This document shows positions 23,846 to 31,207 of a DNA stretch of 64,000 bases, piece by piece. Position 1 is the stretch's first letter. Every line of letters starts with the position of its first letter. The notes beneath the pieces were generated by a model that saw nothing but the letters and a program-made list of their open reading frames with translations, had not been told where the DNA came from and did not search any database. Made by a program: the position numbers and the translations under genes. The DNA comes from Motilibacter aurantiacus (GTDB lineage: Bacteria; Actinomycetota; Actinomycetes; Motilibacterales; Motilibacteraceae). The stretch lies in NCBI RefSeq assembly GCF_011250645.1, contig NZ_JAANNO010000011.1, positions 49,042 through 113,041 on the forward strand, written 5' to 3'.

Positions 23846-24436
23846 CTAGGGGAGTGCCTCGGGCATGGTGGACGGCACGTTCCACGCCTGCAGGACCGGC
23901 CGTCCGTGCTCCCGGCCGAGCTGGGAGAGCGTGGCCGTGTCGAGCCGGAAGTACTTCCCGTCCTGCGGCCGCAGGCCGAGCCAGCGCGCGGCCACGACCC
24001 GCAGCGAGTGCCCGTGGGCGACGAGGCAGACGTCCTTGCCTCCGTCCAGGACGGGGCGGGCGCGCTCCAGCACTGCGTCGAGCCGGTCACCGACCTGCTC
24101 GGCGGTCTCCCCGCCGGGCACGCCGTCCTCCCAGAGGGACCAGCTGCCCCGCTCGGCCACGATGTCGACGGTCCGCCGGCCCTCGTAGTCGCCGTAGTCC
24201 CACTCGGCCAGCCGCGGCTCGACCTCGGCCTGCAGACCGGCCAGCTCCGCCGTGCGGGCGGCGCGTCGGCGCGGGCTGGACAGCACGAGGCCGAAGTCGA
24301 ACGCGGTCAGCCCCGGGGCAGCCGCGCGGGCCTGCTCCTCGCCGCGGGCGGTGAGGGCCAGGTCGGTCGTGCTGGTGTGCCTGCCGATGCGGGACCACTC
24401 GGTCTCGCCGTGGCGGAGCAGGACGATCACGGGCAT
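23846..24436 (-). CDS. Histidine phosphatase family protein
   Basis: This is a 196-aa phosphoglycerate-mutase-like phosphatase. The RHG motif LLRHGETEWSRIGRHTSTTD carries the phosphorylated His. SSPRRRAARTAELAG, VEPRLAEWDYGDYEGRRTVD and the second His in LVAHGHSLRVVAARWLGL complete the active site. Such enzymes act on small phosphoesters such as sugar phosphates or phosphoglycerates, and the exact substrate is unknown. ATG at 24436 follows GAAAGGAATGCCTC. A short acidic gene is divergent at 24487. Confidence 0.9.
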   Translation of the reverse strand: MPVIVLLRHGETEWSRIGRHTSTTDLALTARGEEQARAAAPGLTAFDFGLVLSSPRRRAARTAELAGLQAEVEPRLAEWDYGDYEGRRTVDIVAERGSWSLWEDGVPGGETAEQVGDRLDAVLERARPVLDGGKDVCLVAHGHSLRVVAARWLGLRPQDGKYFRLDTATLSQLGREHGRPVLQAWNVPSTMPEALP

Positions 24437-24486
24437 GAGGCATTCCTTTCAGAGCCGAGCCGACCGGTCGCCCGTACCCTGAAACG

Positions 24487-24615
24487 GTGAGTGAGCAGCC
24501 GCTGTGGCCGGAGACCACCCTGGACGAGGGTGACGAGGGGTGGGGCGAGCCGCCGGCGAGCCGGGACGACGACGACCGCATCCTGCGTGAGCGCCCGCCG
24601 CACCACGGCGGCTGA
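24487..24615 (+). CDS. Small acidic protein, 42 aa
   Basis: A GTG start gives VSEQPLWPETTLDEGDEGWG, an Asp/Arg-rich middle and the end ILRERPPHHGG. Short proteins ending in a similar D-D-R-x-L-x-x-R-P-P-H-x pattern recur in actinobacteria, from memory. No domain is evident and it is probably disordered. It is divergent from the phosphatase and convergent with mscL, ending 24 bp from the latter's stop. Confidence 0.6.
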   Translation: MSEQPLWPETTLDEGDEGWGEPPASRDDDDRILRERPPHHGG

Positions 24616-24639
24616 CCGGCGGGTTCGCGCAGCGGACGG

Positions 24640-25059
24640 TCAAAGACCCTTGCTGGACTGCCCGGAGGCGCCCGCCTGCTGCTCGCGGAGCAGGTCTCGG
24701 ATCTCGCGCAGGACGACCAGGTCCTCGGGGACGGCCGCCGGGGGCGGCGTCTCGCCGCGCTGCAGCCGCTCGAGCAGCTTCTTGGTCGGCAGCACGACGA
24801 GGAAGTAGACGACCGCGGCGGTCACGAGGAAGGCGATGGCGGCGTTGATGACGGCCGCCCAGTCGAAGACCTGGCCGTTCCACTCGGTCCGGCCGCCGAC
24901 GTTGGTGGTGCTGCCGCCGAGGAAGACCGCGATCAGCGGCTTGAGGACCGCGTTCGCCACCGCGGTGACCAGGGCCGTGAACGCCGAGCCGATGACGACG
25001 GCCACCGCGAGGTCGATGACGTTGCCCCGCAGGATGAAGTCGCGGAAGCCCTTGAGCAT
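24640..25059 (-). CDS. mscL: Large-conductance mechanosensitive channel
   Basis: MscL forms a homopentameric membrane valve that opens under hypo-osmotic tension. The 139-aa protein starts MLKGFRDFILRGNVIDLAVA, with the hallmark N-terminal amphipathic helix. TM1 is VIGSAFTALVTAVANAVLKP and TM2 is INAAIAFLVTAAVVYFLVVL. A C-terminal cytoplasmic helix (DLVVLREIRDLLREQ) follows. GAGGAGGGCAC precedes the ATG. A SAF-domain gene ends 13 bp upstream on the same strand, so the two may be co-transcribed. Confidence 0.96.
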   Translation of the reverse strand: MLKGFRDFILRGNVIDLAVAVVIGSAFTALVTAVANAVLKPLIAVFLGGSTTNVGGRTEWNGQVFDWAAVINAAIAFLVTAAVVYFLVVLPTKKLLERLQRGETPPPAAVPEDLVVLREIRDLLREQQAGASGQSSKGL

Positions 25060-25072
25060 GTGCCCTCCTCGA

Positions 25073-25780
25073 TCATGGGGTCCGCGGGACGTCCTGCCCA
25101 ACGAGCACGACGGATAGTCGGCCGCCTGCCGCTGAGCGGGCGAGGGCCAGGGACTCGACCGGAGAGGTCGAGAGCACGACCAGCCCGCTCCCACCGCCTT
25201 CGGCGAGCAGCGCGCCCGCCGCCGGGGCCGTCGCGTCGGGCAGCGCCAGGACCTGGGCCGCCCGGGCGACCGCCCGTGCCCGCCCGCCGTCCCCGCCGGC
25301 GTCGCTCGAGGCGGCCACCACATCGACCCGGTCGCCGACGCGGAGCAGGCCGGCGGTGGACACGTCGGCGAGGCGGACGGGGGTGGCCACCCGGCCGGGG
25401 CCGGCAGCGTCGCCCAGCCCGGCTCCCACGAGGCGGACGTCCGTCACGGGCTCGCCGCGGCGTACGGGGGAGGCGAGCGTGCGGCCCGTCGCCCCGGCGG
25501 CGTCGAGCGCGCCCGATGGCCGCGACGCGGCGGAGACCCGGACCGTGTGCAGGTCGCCGCCCGCGACCACCGTGCCAGCGGGCAGGTCCCGGGCCGCGAC
25601 GGTGAGCGGGACGCTCGGCGGGGCGGGAGGTGCCAGGGCAAGCAGCGCGGCGCCCACCCCGCCCGCTGCGAGCAGGGCTGCCAGCGGCCGGCGATGCCAG
25701 GACAGCCGGCGGCTCAGCCGACGGAGCAGAGCTCGCAGGACGGGGAGCCCGGACGGTGGCGCACTGGAACGGGTCGGCAC
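25073..25780 (-). CDS. SAF-domain membrane protein (CpaB/RcpC-like)
   Basis: This is a 235-aa protein with one N-terminal membrane segment (RPLAALLAAGGVGAALLALA) and an extracytoplasmic SAF domain: LTVAARDLPAGTVVAGGDLH, then ASPVRRGEPVTDVRLVGAGL. Further on it carries LRVGDRVDVVAASSDAGG. This is the layout of CpaB/RcpC, which assists Flp/Tad pilus assembly, and many actinobacteria carry short stand-alone versions. No tad genes are nearby. GTG at 25780 lies 7 nt after a TAGCGT -10 box, suggesting a leaderless transcript and supporting this start. mscL follows 13 bp later. Confidence 0.8.
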   Translation of the reverse strand: MPTRSSAPPSGLPVLRALLRRLSRRLSWHRRPLAALLAAGGVGAALLALAPPAPPSVPLTVAARDLPAGTVVAGGDLHTVRVSAASRPSGALDAAGATGRTLASPVRRGEPVTDVRLVGAGLGDAAGPGRVATPVRLADVSTAGLLRVGDRVDVVAASSDAGGDGGRARAVARAAQVLALPDATAPAAGALLAEGGGSGLVVLSTSPVESLALARSAAGGRLSVVLVGQDVPRTP

Positions 25781-25787
25781 CCGGCGG

Positions 25788-25793
25788 ACGCTA
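25788..25793 (-). promoter_or_regulatory. -10 box TAGCGT of SAF-domain gene
   Basis: TAGCGT on the minus strand ends 7 nt before the GTG start, matching the leaderless pattern seen at the HNH gene (3068). Confidence 0.5.
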
Positions 25794-25829
25794 GTGGCGG
25801 CGGCGGTCCCGGCGGCTGGGCTGCGTTCT

Positions 25830-25859
25830 GCTGTGGACGGCCGGTCCGCCGTCCACAGC
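25830..25859 (-). terminator. Terminator after the FmdB-like gene
   Basis: A perfect 12-bp stem GCTGTGGACGGC/GCCGTCCACAGC with a 6-nt loop lies 7 bp past the FmdB-like stop and ahead of the SAF gene promoter. Confidence 0.75.
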
Positions 25860-25866
25860 CCCCGCG

Positions 25867-26259
25867 TCAGGCGGCGCTGGTGCTCGACGAGCTTCCCGAC
25901 GAGGAGGCGGACGACGACGAGGGCCCCGCGGAGGAGCCGGACGCCGAGGAGCCCGACGCCGAGGAGCCCGACGACGAGGAGCCCGAGTCCTTCGACGCCG
26001 CGGGGGCGCTGCTCGACGAGCTCCCGGAGCCGGAGCCCGCCGACGGGGTGCCCGACCCGCTGTCCTTGCCCGCGCCGCCGCCCGGCCGGCTGTCGGTGCG
26101 GTAGAAGCCCGAGCCCTTGAACACGACGCCGACGGCCGAGTAGACCTTGCGCAGCTTCCCCTGGCACGCCGGGCACTCGGTGAGCGCCGCGTCGGAGAAC
26201 GACTGGACGGCCTCGAACCGGTGGTCGCACTCCGTGCAGGCGTACTGGTAGGTGGGCAA
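25867..26259 (-). CDS. FmdB-family zinc ribbon protein
   Basis: This is a 130-aa protein. The N-terminal zinc ribbon has two C-x2-C knuckles, LPTYQYACTECDHRFEAVQS and LTECPACQGKLRKVY, followed by FKGSGFYRTD. This is the regulatory-protein FmdB/CxxC_CXXC family signature. The remaining half is a Ser/Gly/Ala low-complexity tail of about 65 residues. TTG at 26259 is chosen because GGAGGAAGCC precedes it and the family normally begins MPxYxYxC. A CIRCE-like element lies 63 bp upstream, which suggests HrcA-controlled heat induction. The function is not established for the family. Confidence 0.88.
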   Translation of the reverse strand: MPTYQYACTECDHRFEAVQSFSDAALTECPACQGKLRKVYSAVGVVFKGSGFYRTDSRPGGGAGKDSGSGTPSAGSGSGSSSSSAPAASKDSGSSSSGSSASGSSASGSSAGPSSSSASSSGSSSSTSAA

Positions 26260-26321
26260 GGCTTCCTCCTCATGCCACGCCGCGACCTGGTGTGGCCCCG
26301 GGTCGTGCTCCGGCGCCGGTC

Positions 26322-26348
26322 TTGGCACTCGACAGCTCAGAGTGCCAA
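26322..26348. promoter_or_regulatory. CIRCE-like HrcA operator
   Basis: Perfect arms TTGGCACTC and GAGTGCCAA are separated by exactly 9 bp. The classical CIRCE is TTAGCACTC-N9-GAGTGCTAA. The observed arms differ only at the third position, kept complementary, and G/C at that position occurs in actinobacterial groES operators. It lies upstream of the FmdB-like gene (minus) and about 300 bp from the plus-strand gene at 26650. Confidence 0.85.
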
Positions 26349-26649
26349 TGATGCGTGACGAGGGGGCTCTGCGTCCACCGAAGCCGAGCACGTCAGCCGG
26401 CGGGGCCGGGTCGCTCCACCGGCGTCCGGCCCACGGCAAGGAGCGTGCACGCCTGGCGACTCGGCGACTGGCCCGAGCAGCAGCTTCCTCGTGCCCGTCC
26501 GTCGTCGCCGTTCGCCAGGGCTCCGGGGAGCGTGCGCCGCCGTCCCGGCTCGACGAGCGAGCCGGGCTGCAGGATCCGGGCCGCGCCCGCCGCCCTGCCT
26601 GTGGACGGCCCCGACGCCGCCGCCGCCTCCGCAGGCAAGGTCGTGCGCC
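26349..26649. other. Intergenic, nothing further recognised
   Basis: This GC-rich spacer lies between the CIRCE element and the hypothetical gene at 26650. Overlapping frames in it are arginine/proline rich shadows. I see no clear promoter or fold. Confidence 0.5.
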
Positions 26650-27063
26650 ATGACGAGAGCAACGCTCAACCCCGGTGACCGCATCCACGACGACGAGGCC
26701 CTGCTGGCCCTCGCCACTCAGCTCGGCCGCGAGCTCGACGACTTCGGGCGCACCCTCGCGCTCACCTGGCTCGACGCCGACGACCACCTGCTGCCCATCG
26801 TCGTACCGATCGGCGACATCCCGGAGCTGCCCGACGAGGGCTTCGGCCCGGGCCTGGAGACGGTGATGGGGGCGTCCGTCCACGAGCACGCACCGGGCGG
26901 CAGTGTCGTGCCCGTCCTCATCCGCGGCGGCTCCCCGACGGTGACGGCGGGCGACCGTGCCTGGAACCGGCTGCTGCGCGAGCAGGACAGCGTGCGCGTC
27001 CGTGGCGTGTTCGTCGCCGTAGCCGGCACGGTCCGCCCGATCGCGGTGGACGACGCCGCCTGA
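26650..27063 (+). CDS. Conserved-looking hypothetical protein, 137 aa
   Basis: The ATG product MTRATLNPGDRIHDDEALLA has a mixed alpha/beta pattern with DDEALLALATQLGRELDDFG, LTWLDADDHLLPIVVPIGDI and an end FVAVAGTVRPIAVDD. There is no signal peptide or membrane segment, so it is probably cytosolic. I recall similar actinobacterial proteins of unknown function but cannot name the family. It is monocistronic, with a strong terminator 43 bp after the stop. The upstream CIRCE could affect it if transcribed from far upstream. Confidence 0.75.
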   Translation: MTRATLNPGDRIHDDEALLALATQLGRELDDFGRTLALTWLDADDHLLPIVVPIGDIPELPDEGFGPGLETVMGASVHEHAPGGSVVPVLIRGGSPTVTAGDRAWNRLLREQDSVRVRGVFVAVAGTVRPIAVDDAA

Positions 27064-27105
27064 CGGGCCGCGTCTACCGCGTGCTGCCGTCGTCGGCGAG
27101 GAAAT

Positions 27106-27138
27106 CAGGGCGTGCCCAGAAGGACCGGGCACGCCCTG
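27106..27138. terminator. Hairpin terminator
   Basis: A perfect 12-bp stem CAGGGCGTGCCC/GGGCACGCCCTG with a 9-nt loop lies 43 bp after the hypothetical gene and is convergent with the small zinc protein at 27279. The 140 bp beyond hold no recognisable gene. Confidence 0.75.
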
Positions 27139-27278
27139 TGCAGGAGGGCGCGCCGGTCGGACTGATGCCCCCCACGGCCGGCCAGGGGACGTAGCGACCG
27201 CACACCGGGCCGTCGTCCAGCAACGACGCGAGGACGAGCGTCCCACCGCTCGATCGTGGAGGACTTCGAGCAGTCCGG

Positions 27279-27530
27279 CTACTCGGCGCTCGTCGCGACG
27301 TCGTCACCACGCGGCGGGCAGTAGGTGGCCGACCGGCCCTGCGAGCGGTCGATGACGTGCTCGCTCATCGGCCGGCCGCACGAGGTGCAGTTCATCGGTG
27401 CGCGGGGAGCCGGGGCGCTCGGCTCGTTGGGGTCACCGAGGTCGGGTGGGCCCAGGAAGTAGAACAGGGCGCTCTTGCGCTCGCCGTTGCCGTCGTCGCC
27501 CGTCCGGTTGCGTCGCCAGAAGCGTGCCAT
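27279..27530 (-). CDS. Small CxxC protein, 83 aa
   Basis: The product begins MARFWRRNRTGDDGNGERKS, continues with ALFYFLGPPDLGDPNEP and a C-terminal MNCTSCGRPMSEHVIDRS with one C-x2-C and a further Cys (ATYCPP). It could bind a metal through a partial zinc ribbon. The family is unknown. The start is supported by AGGAAAGG about 10 nt upstream of the ATG. It is divergent from the OhrR-like regulator, whose operator region lies between them. Confidence 0.65.
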   Translation of the reverse strand: MARFWRRNRTGDDGNGERKSALFYFLGPPDLGDPNEPSAPAPRAPMNCTSCGRPMSEHVIDRSQGRSATYCPPRGDDVATSAE

Positions 27531-27669
27531 GGGTGGTGTGCCTTTCCTCGCCGTGCGCGCGCTCTTCCCGGGTGCCCGTCGGGCTCGCTCTCATCCTCGT
27601 GCCTCCGGCTCCTCCGCGCCTCCCCGTGCGACGGGGCGCACGAGCTGGCGAGGCCAAGACCGTTGGGGC

Positions 27670-27691
27670 ACCAATAATTGGTACGATCGTA
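27670..27691. promoter_or_regulatory. Overlapping palindromes upstream of MarR/OhrR gene
   Basis: ACCAATAATTGGT (27670-27682) and TACGATCGTA (27682-27691) share one base and form a compact double dyad 21 bp before the regulator's start codon. MarR/OhrR proteins bind such AT-centred palindromes, so autoregulation is likely. Confidence 0.6.
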
Positions 27692-27711
27692 GCTGAGGAG
27701 AGGAGGGGGCG

Positions 27712-28185
27712 GTGCGTGAGGAGGACGACATCCGGGACCCGCTGGCACTGGAGGAGCAGGTCTGCTTCGCGCTCTCGGTGGCAGCTCGCGGCGTCGTGGC
27801 GGTCTACAAGCCCTTGCTGGAGCCGCTCGGCCTGACGCACCCGCAGTACCTCGTGATGCTCGCCCTGTGGCAGCGCGCCCCCCTGTCGGTGAAGGACCTG
27901 AGCCGGCTGCTGCAGCTCGACCCCGGCACCCTGTCCCCGCTGCTCAAGCGGCTGGAGGCCGCAGGCCACGTCCGCCGCGAGCGTGACCGCGGCGACGAGC
28001 GGCTCCTGGCCGTCTCGCTCACACCGTCGGGGACCGCGCTGCGCGAGCAGGCACTGCTCATCCCGCCGGCAGTGGTCGAACGGCTGGGCATGGACCTCGA
28101 CGAGCTGCGCCGGCTGCACGCCGCGCTGACCGAGGTGATCGGCGCGGCCAACGCGGTCCCCGGCCAGCCTGCCGGCATGGACTGA
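27712..28185 (+). CDS. MarR-family regulator, OhrR-like
   Basis: This is a 157-aa winged-helix regulator. The segment LEEQVCFALSVAARGVVAVY contains the N-terminal Cys position typical of peroxide-sensing OhrR, followed by PLLEPLGLTHPQYLVMLALW. The recognition helix region is LSRLLQLDPGTLSPLLKRLE and the wing is RRERDRGDERLLAVSLTPSG. OhrR represses ohr until its Cys is oxidised by organic hydroperoxides. No ohr gene is next to it here, so the target is unclear. GTG start has GGAGGGGGCG upstream and the operator-like dyads at 27670. Confidence 0.85.
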   Translation: MREEDDIRDPLALEEQVCFALSVAARGVVAVYKPLLEPLGLTHPQYLVMLALWQRAPLSVKDLSRLLQLDPGTLSPLLKRLEAAGHVRRERDRGDERLLAVSLTPSGTALREQALLIPPAVVERLGMDLDELRRLHAALTEVIGAANAVPGQPAGMD

Positions 28186-28300
28186 CACCGGGGCGCTGAC
28201 GGGAACGCCGTTGCTCAACCGCGCGTGTGGAACCGCCGCTCGAACGGGTGCTGCCCCGGGCAGTGTGCCCGAACCACGGGAGCGGGGCGCCCACGACCGC

Positions 28301-28306
28301 TAGCGT
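28301..28306 (+). promoter_or_regulatory. -10 box TAGCGT
   Basis: TAGCGT lies 39 nt before the GTG at 28346, leaving a short leader that contains GGGGGAG as ribosome site. Confidence 0.4.
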
Positions 28307-28345
28307 GCCGACGGCAGTCAGCGGACGCGACGGGGGAGCACCACA

Positions 28346-29437
28346 GTGGGCAGGGCTTGGCTTTCGGCCGCACGGCACCGGTACGGTCGGGCGGGCCTGG
28401 CGGCTGCGGTGCCGCTGACTGCGGCGGCGCTCCTCGGTGCCGGCCTCAGCGGGGTCGGGGCAGCCCGGGCGGACACGGGCTCGTGGGTCGACCCGGCCGA
28501 CGCCTGGGACCCGCTGGACATCCGCGCCTACGGCCTCACCCTTGACGGCGGCCGCATCTCCGCCACGTTCGAGTTCGCCCGCTACAGCGCGTCCCTGTGG
28601 GGCGCGCAGCACGCCAACAGCTTCGGCGTCTACCTCGACATCGAGGATCCGATCGGCGCCGACTGGCAGTGGGTGATGTACAAGCACCGGAGCGACGTCG
28701 TCCACGTCGCCCGCTGGAACCACGACGACTCCGTGCCCTGCGCGAGCACGTCCGTCACGGTGCACGGCAACACCGTCACGCTGTCGATCCCGTCCACCTG
28801 TGTCGGTGACCCGCAGCGCGCCCGCGCCGTCTTCATCACGTCCCACCAGGACTCGATGGGCGACGACGCCCCCGACCGTGGCCAGCACGGCTACACCTTC
28901 ACCGACTGGGTGTACGCCCCTCCCGGCACGGGTGTCGTCTTCCCCACCCCCGTGCCGACGTACGTGCCGCCGCCCCCGCGTACCCCGACGCCGGTTCCTC
29001 CCGTGCCGTCAGCGCCGTCGTACCCGCCCGCGCCCACGCCGACGGCAACGCCCACGTCGGCCAGCGGCTACCCGACCCCGAGGAGCACCCCGGGCCCGGC
29101 GGGCAGCGCCGCTCCCACCGCGCGCCCGACGGCCGAGCCGACGGCCGAGCCCAAGCCGGCGAAGAGGGCGCCCGTGGCGCGGGTCACGACCAAGCCGTCG
29201 CGCCGGCTGCTGGAGATCGACCTCGACCCGCGCTTCGCGAAGAAGGCGACGGTCGTCCGCGTCAAGGCCGGCCGCTCCTGGGTGACGCTGGGCTCCGTGC
29301 TGCCCAACAAGCGCGGCGACGCCAAACTGTCGGTCGGGGCGAAGCTCGGCAAGCACGTCCGCGAGGGAGCCGTCCTGCGGTTCGTGCAGGGGCGCAGCGT
29401 GATCGGCTCCGCGAAGCTCCGGGTGCTCGAGCGGTAG
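28346..29437 (+). CDS. Secreted Pro/Thr-rich protein
   Basis: This is a 363-aa protein with a signal sequence (GLAAAVPLTAAALLGAGLSG, VGAARADTG). A beta-rich N-terminal domain (about 45-190) reads DIRAYGLTLDGGRISATFEF and includes two cysteines (PCASTS, STCVGD) likely in a disulphide. A Pro/Thr/Ser linker (about 190-270) leads to a basic C-terminal domain (RRLLEIDLDPRFAKKATVVR, GRSWVTLGSVLPNKRGDAKL). The C-terminal domain resembles short beta domains of secreted actinobacterial proteins. The function is not recognised. It is followed 51 bp later by a TerD-like gene with its own ribosome site. Confidence 0.8.
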   Translation: MGRAWLSAARHRYGRAGLAAAVPLTAAALLGAGLSGVGAARADTGSWVDPADAWDPLDIRAYGLTLDGGRISATFEFARYSASLWGAQHANSFGVYLDIEDPIGADWQWVMYKHRSDVVHVARWNHDDSVPCASTSVTVHGNTVTLSIPSTCVGDPQRARAVFITSHQDSMGDDAPDRGQHGYTFTDWVYAPPGTGVVFPTPVPTYVPPPPRTPTPVPPVPSAPSYPPAPTPTATPTSASGYPTPRSTPGPAGSAAPTARPTAEPTAEPKPAKRAPVARVTTKPSRRLLEIDLDPRFAKKATVVRVKAGRSWVTLGSVLPNKRGDAKLSVGAKLGKHVREGAVLRFVQGRSVIGSAKLRVLER

Positions 29438-29488
29438 GCCCTGTGCAGGGACTCTGCACCGCCTCTCCGGTTGAGGAAGGATCAGCAC

Positions 29489-30712
29489 ATGGTGCTGACC
29501 AAGGGTGCGAACGCCCCGCTCCCGGCGGGCGCGGTCGCGATCGAGGTGACGGCAGCTGCGTCGAGCCCGGGGGTCGACGTGTCGGCCCTGCTGCTCGCGG
29601 ACGACGGCAAGGTCCGCGGCGACGCGGACCTTGTCTTCTACAACCAGCCGACGGGCGCGGGTGGCGCGGTCCGGCTGAGCCGCACCGGGCGAGGGCACGA
29701 GATCGCCCTCGACCTCGAACGCCTGCCCGCGTCCGTCGTCCGCGTCGTCGTCGCGGCGAGCGCCGATGACGAGGCGGCTCCGGGGGCTTCGCTCGGGGAC
29801 GTGCACGGCCTGCAGGCGCGGGTGACCGCGGGCGCGGCGGAGCACACCTTCGCGCCGGCGATGGAGTCCGGGGAGCGGGCGGCGGTCCTCGTCGAGGTCT
29901 ACCGCCGCGGGGACGGTTGGAAGGTCCGCGCCATCGGGCAGGGCTGGGCCTCGGGCCTGGCGGGGCTCGCCACGGGCTTCGGGGTCGAGCTCGACGAGGG
30001 TCCGGTGCCGGCCCCGCCGGAGCCACCTGCACGGCCACCGGTCAGCCTCGGGAAGGTCGTGCTCGAGAAGGCCGGCTCGGCGACGATCTCCCTCGACAAG
30101 GCCGACCGCTCGCTCGTCGTCGTCGCCAGCATCGAGTGGGACGGCGGCAGCAGGCGCCGGCGGTCGCTGGGCGCCGACCTCGACCTGTACGCGCTGTACG
30201 TCCCCCGCTCGGAGCTGGGCCCGCGCAGGGAGCGTGTCGTCGACGACGACTTCGACCCCTTCTGGGACGAGGGGGGAGACATCGGGGCCGGCGGTGCCGT
30301 CTACTACCGGCACCTGGGATCGCTGACCGAGCCCCCGTTCATCGAGCACGCCGGCGACTCGCAGGCGCCCGGGATCGAGACGATCCGCATCAAGCGCCCC
30401 GACCTCCAGGGCTACGTGCTGATCTGCGCCTACAGCGCGCTGTCCAACGGCGAAGGCAGTTTCAGGTCGTTCGGGGCGAAGGCCGTCGTCTCGGACGGCC
30501 GGGGGAGCAGGGTGGAGGCGCCGCTCTTCCACACGAGCAGCAACGCCTACTGGGTGGCGATCGCGCTGATCGACTTCACCCACGCCGACGGCGTGCAGAT
30601 CCGGCACGTGGAGACGTACAGCTCCGCCCACGAGGAGCGGCGGCCGACGCTCTACGCCGACGGCACGTTCGCCATGGACACCGGCCCGATGGAGTTCAAG
30701 GACGACGACTGA
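29489..30712 (+). CDS. Double TerD-like protein
   Basis: This is a 407-aa protein of the tellurite resistance/stress TerD family. The N-terminal TerD domain carries MVLTKGANAPLPAGAVAIEV, then DVSALLLADDGKVRGDADLV and FYNQPTGAGGAVRL, the calcium-binding signature. A Pro-rich linker near 180 leads to a second, divergent TerD-like domain (about 190-400: LGKVVLEKAGSATISLDKAD, SLGADLDLYALYVPR). TerD proteins bind Ca(II) and associate with phage, colicin or membrane stress responses. ATG is preceded by GAGGAAGG. No other ter gene lies nearby, so it is a solitary member. Confidence 0.88.
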   Translation: MVLTKGANAPLPAGAVAIEVTAAASSPGVDVSALLLADDGKVRGDADLVFYNQPTGAGGAVRLSRTGRGHEIALDLERLPASVVRVVVAASADDEAAPGASLGDVHGLQARVTAGAAEHTFAPAMESGERAAVLVEVYRRGDGWKVRAIGQGWASGLAGLATGFGVELDEGPVPAPPEPPARPPVSLGKVVLEKAGSATISLDKADRSLVVVASIEWDGGSRRRRSLGADLDLYALYVPRSELGPRRERVVDDDFDPFWDEGGDIGAGGAVYYRHLGSLTEPPFIEHAGDSQAPGIETIRIKRPDLQGYVLICAYSALSNGEGSFRSFGAKAVVSDGRGSRVEAPLFHTSSNAYWVAIALIDFTHADGVQIRHVETYSSAHEERRPTLYADGTFAMDTGPMEFKDDD

Positions 30713-30720
30713 GCTCGGGC

Positions 30721-30906
30721 GTGCCCGAGGGCGGACTGACGACGGCGGAGCGGCTGCAGGTTCTCACGAGGGCCGTGCTCACCAGCTGGAGCCAGCAGGA
30801 CACCACCGTCACGGCCTACGTCCGGCCGAACCGGCCCGACCTCGAGCACCCAGGCCTCCACGAACGTCTGGGGCTACGGCGCCCGCGCTGCCGTGAACAG
30901 CAGTAG
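30721..30906 (+). CDS. Possible short ORF after the TerD-like gene
   Basis: GTG at 30721, 8 bp after the TerD-like stop, encodes 61 aa (VPEGGLTTAERLQVLTRAVL). The first 40 residues look like an amphipathic helix plus strand. The end is Arg/Pro rich. It may be a remnant of a longer gene. No family is recognised and there is no clear ribosome site. Confidence 0.3.
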   Translation: MPEGGLTTAERLQVLTRAVLTSWSQQDTTVTAYVRPNRPDLEHPGLHERLGLRRPRCREQQ

Positions 30907-31207
30907 CTCACCCCGGAACGGACGCGGGCCAACGTCTCCTCCCCCGATGCGATCGGCCGGGAGCACCGCGTCTGGGGTGAGGGCGAGCAATGGCCGCCGG
31001 CTTCGACAACGAGGACTACTTCGGCCTCCCGGGCTACAGCGTCGACCAACCGGGGGCCATGGGCTACCTCCTGAGGACGCCTCCACAGGCCGCGGGCGGC
31101 TGCAGCGGTCCAGAGCGGTGGTCAAGGTGGCTTTCGCAGGCGCACTCGCAGTTGCCGCTGCCCGGCCACGATTCGCGGGATCCGCAGCCAGCGGTTAAGA
31201 GTGGTAG
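30907..31207. other. Intergenic, no recognised gene
   Basis: The spacer contains a frame opening MAAGFDNEDYFGLPGYSVDQ at 30990 that quickly turns into out-of-frame-looking Cys/Pro sequence and overlaps the next gene. I do not accept it as a gene. No strong hairpin is present. Confidence 0.45.

Noticed and set aside
27074..27310. Minus-strand 78-aa frame across the terminator
   Set aside because: It runs through a strong hairpin and into the small CxxC gene; Ser/Arg-rich sequence with no ribosome site.
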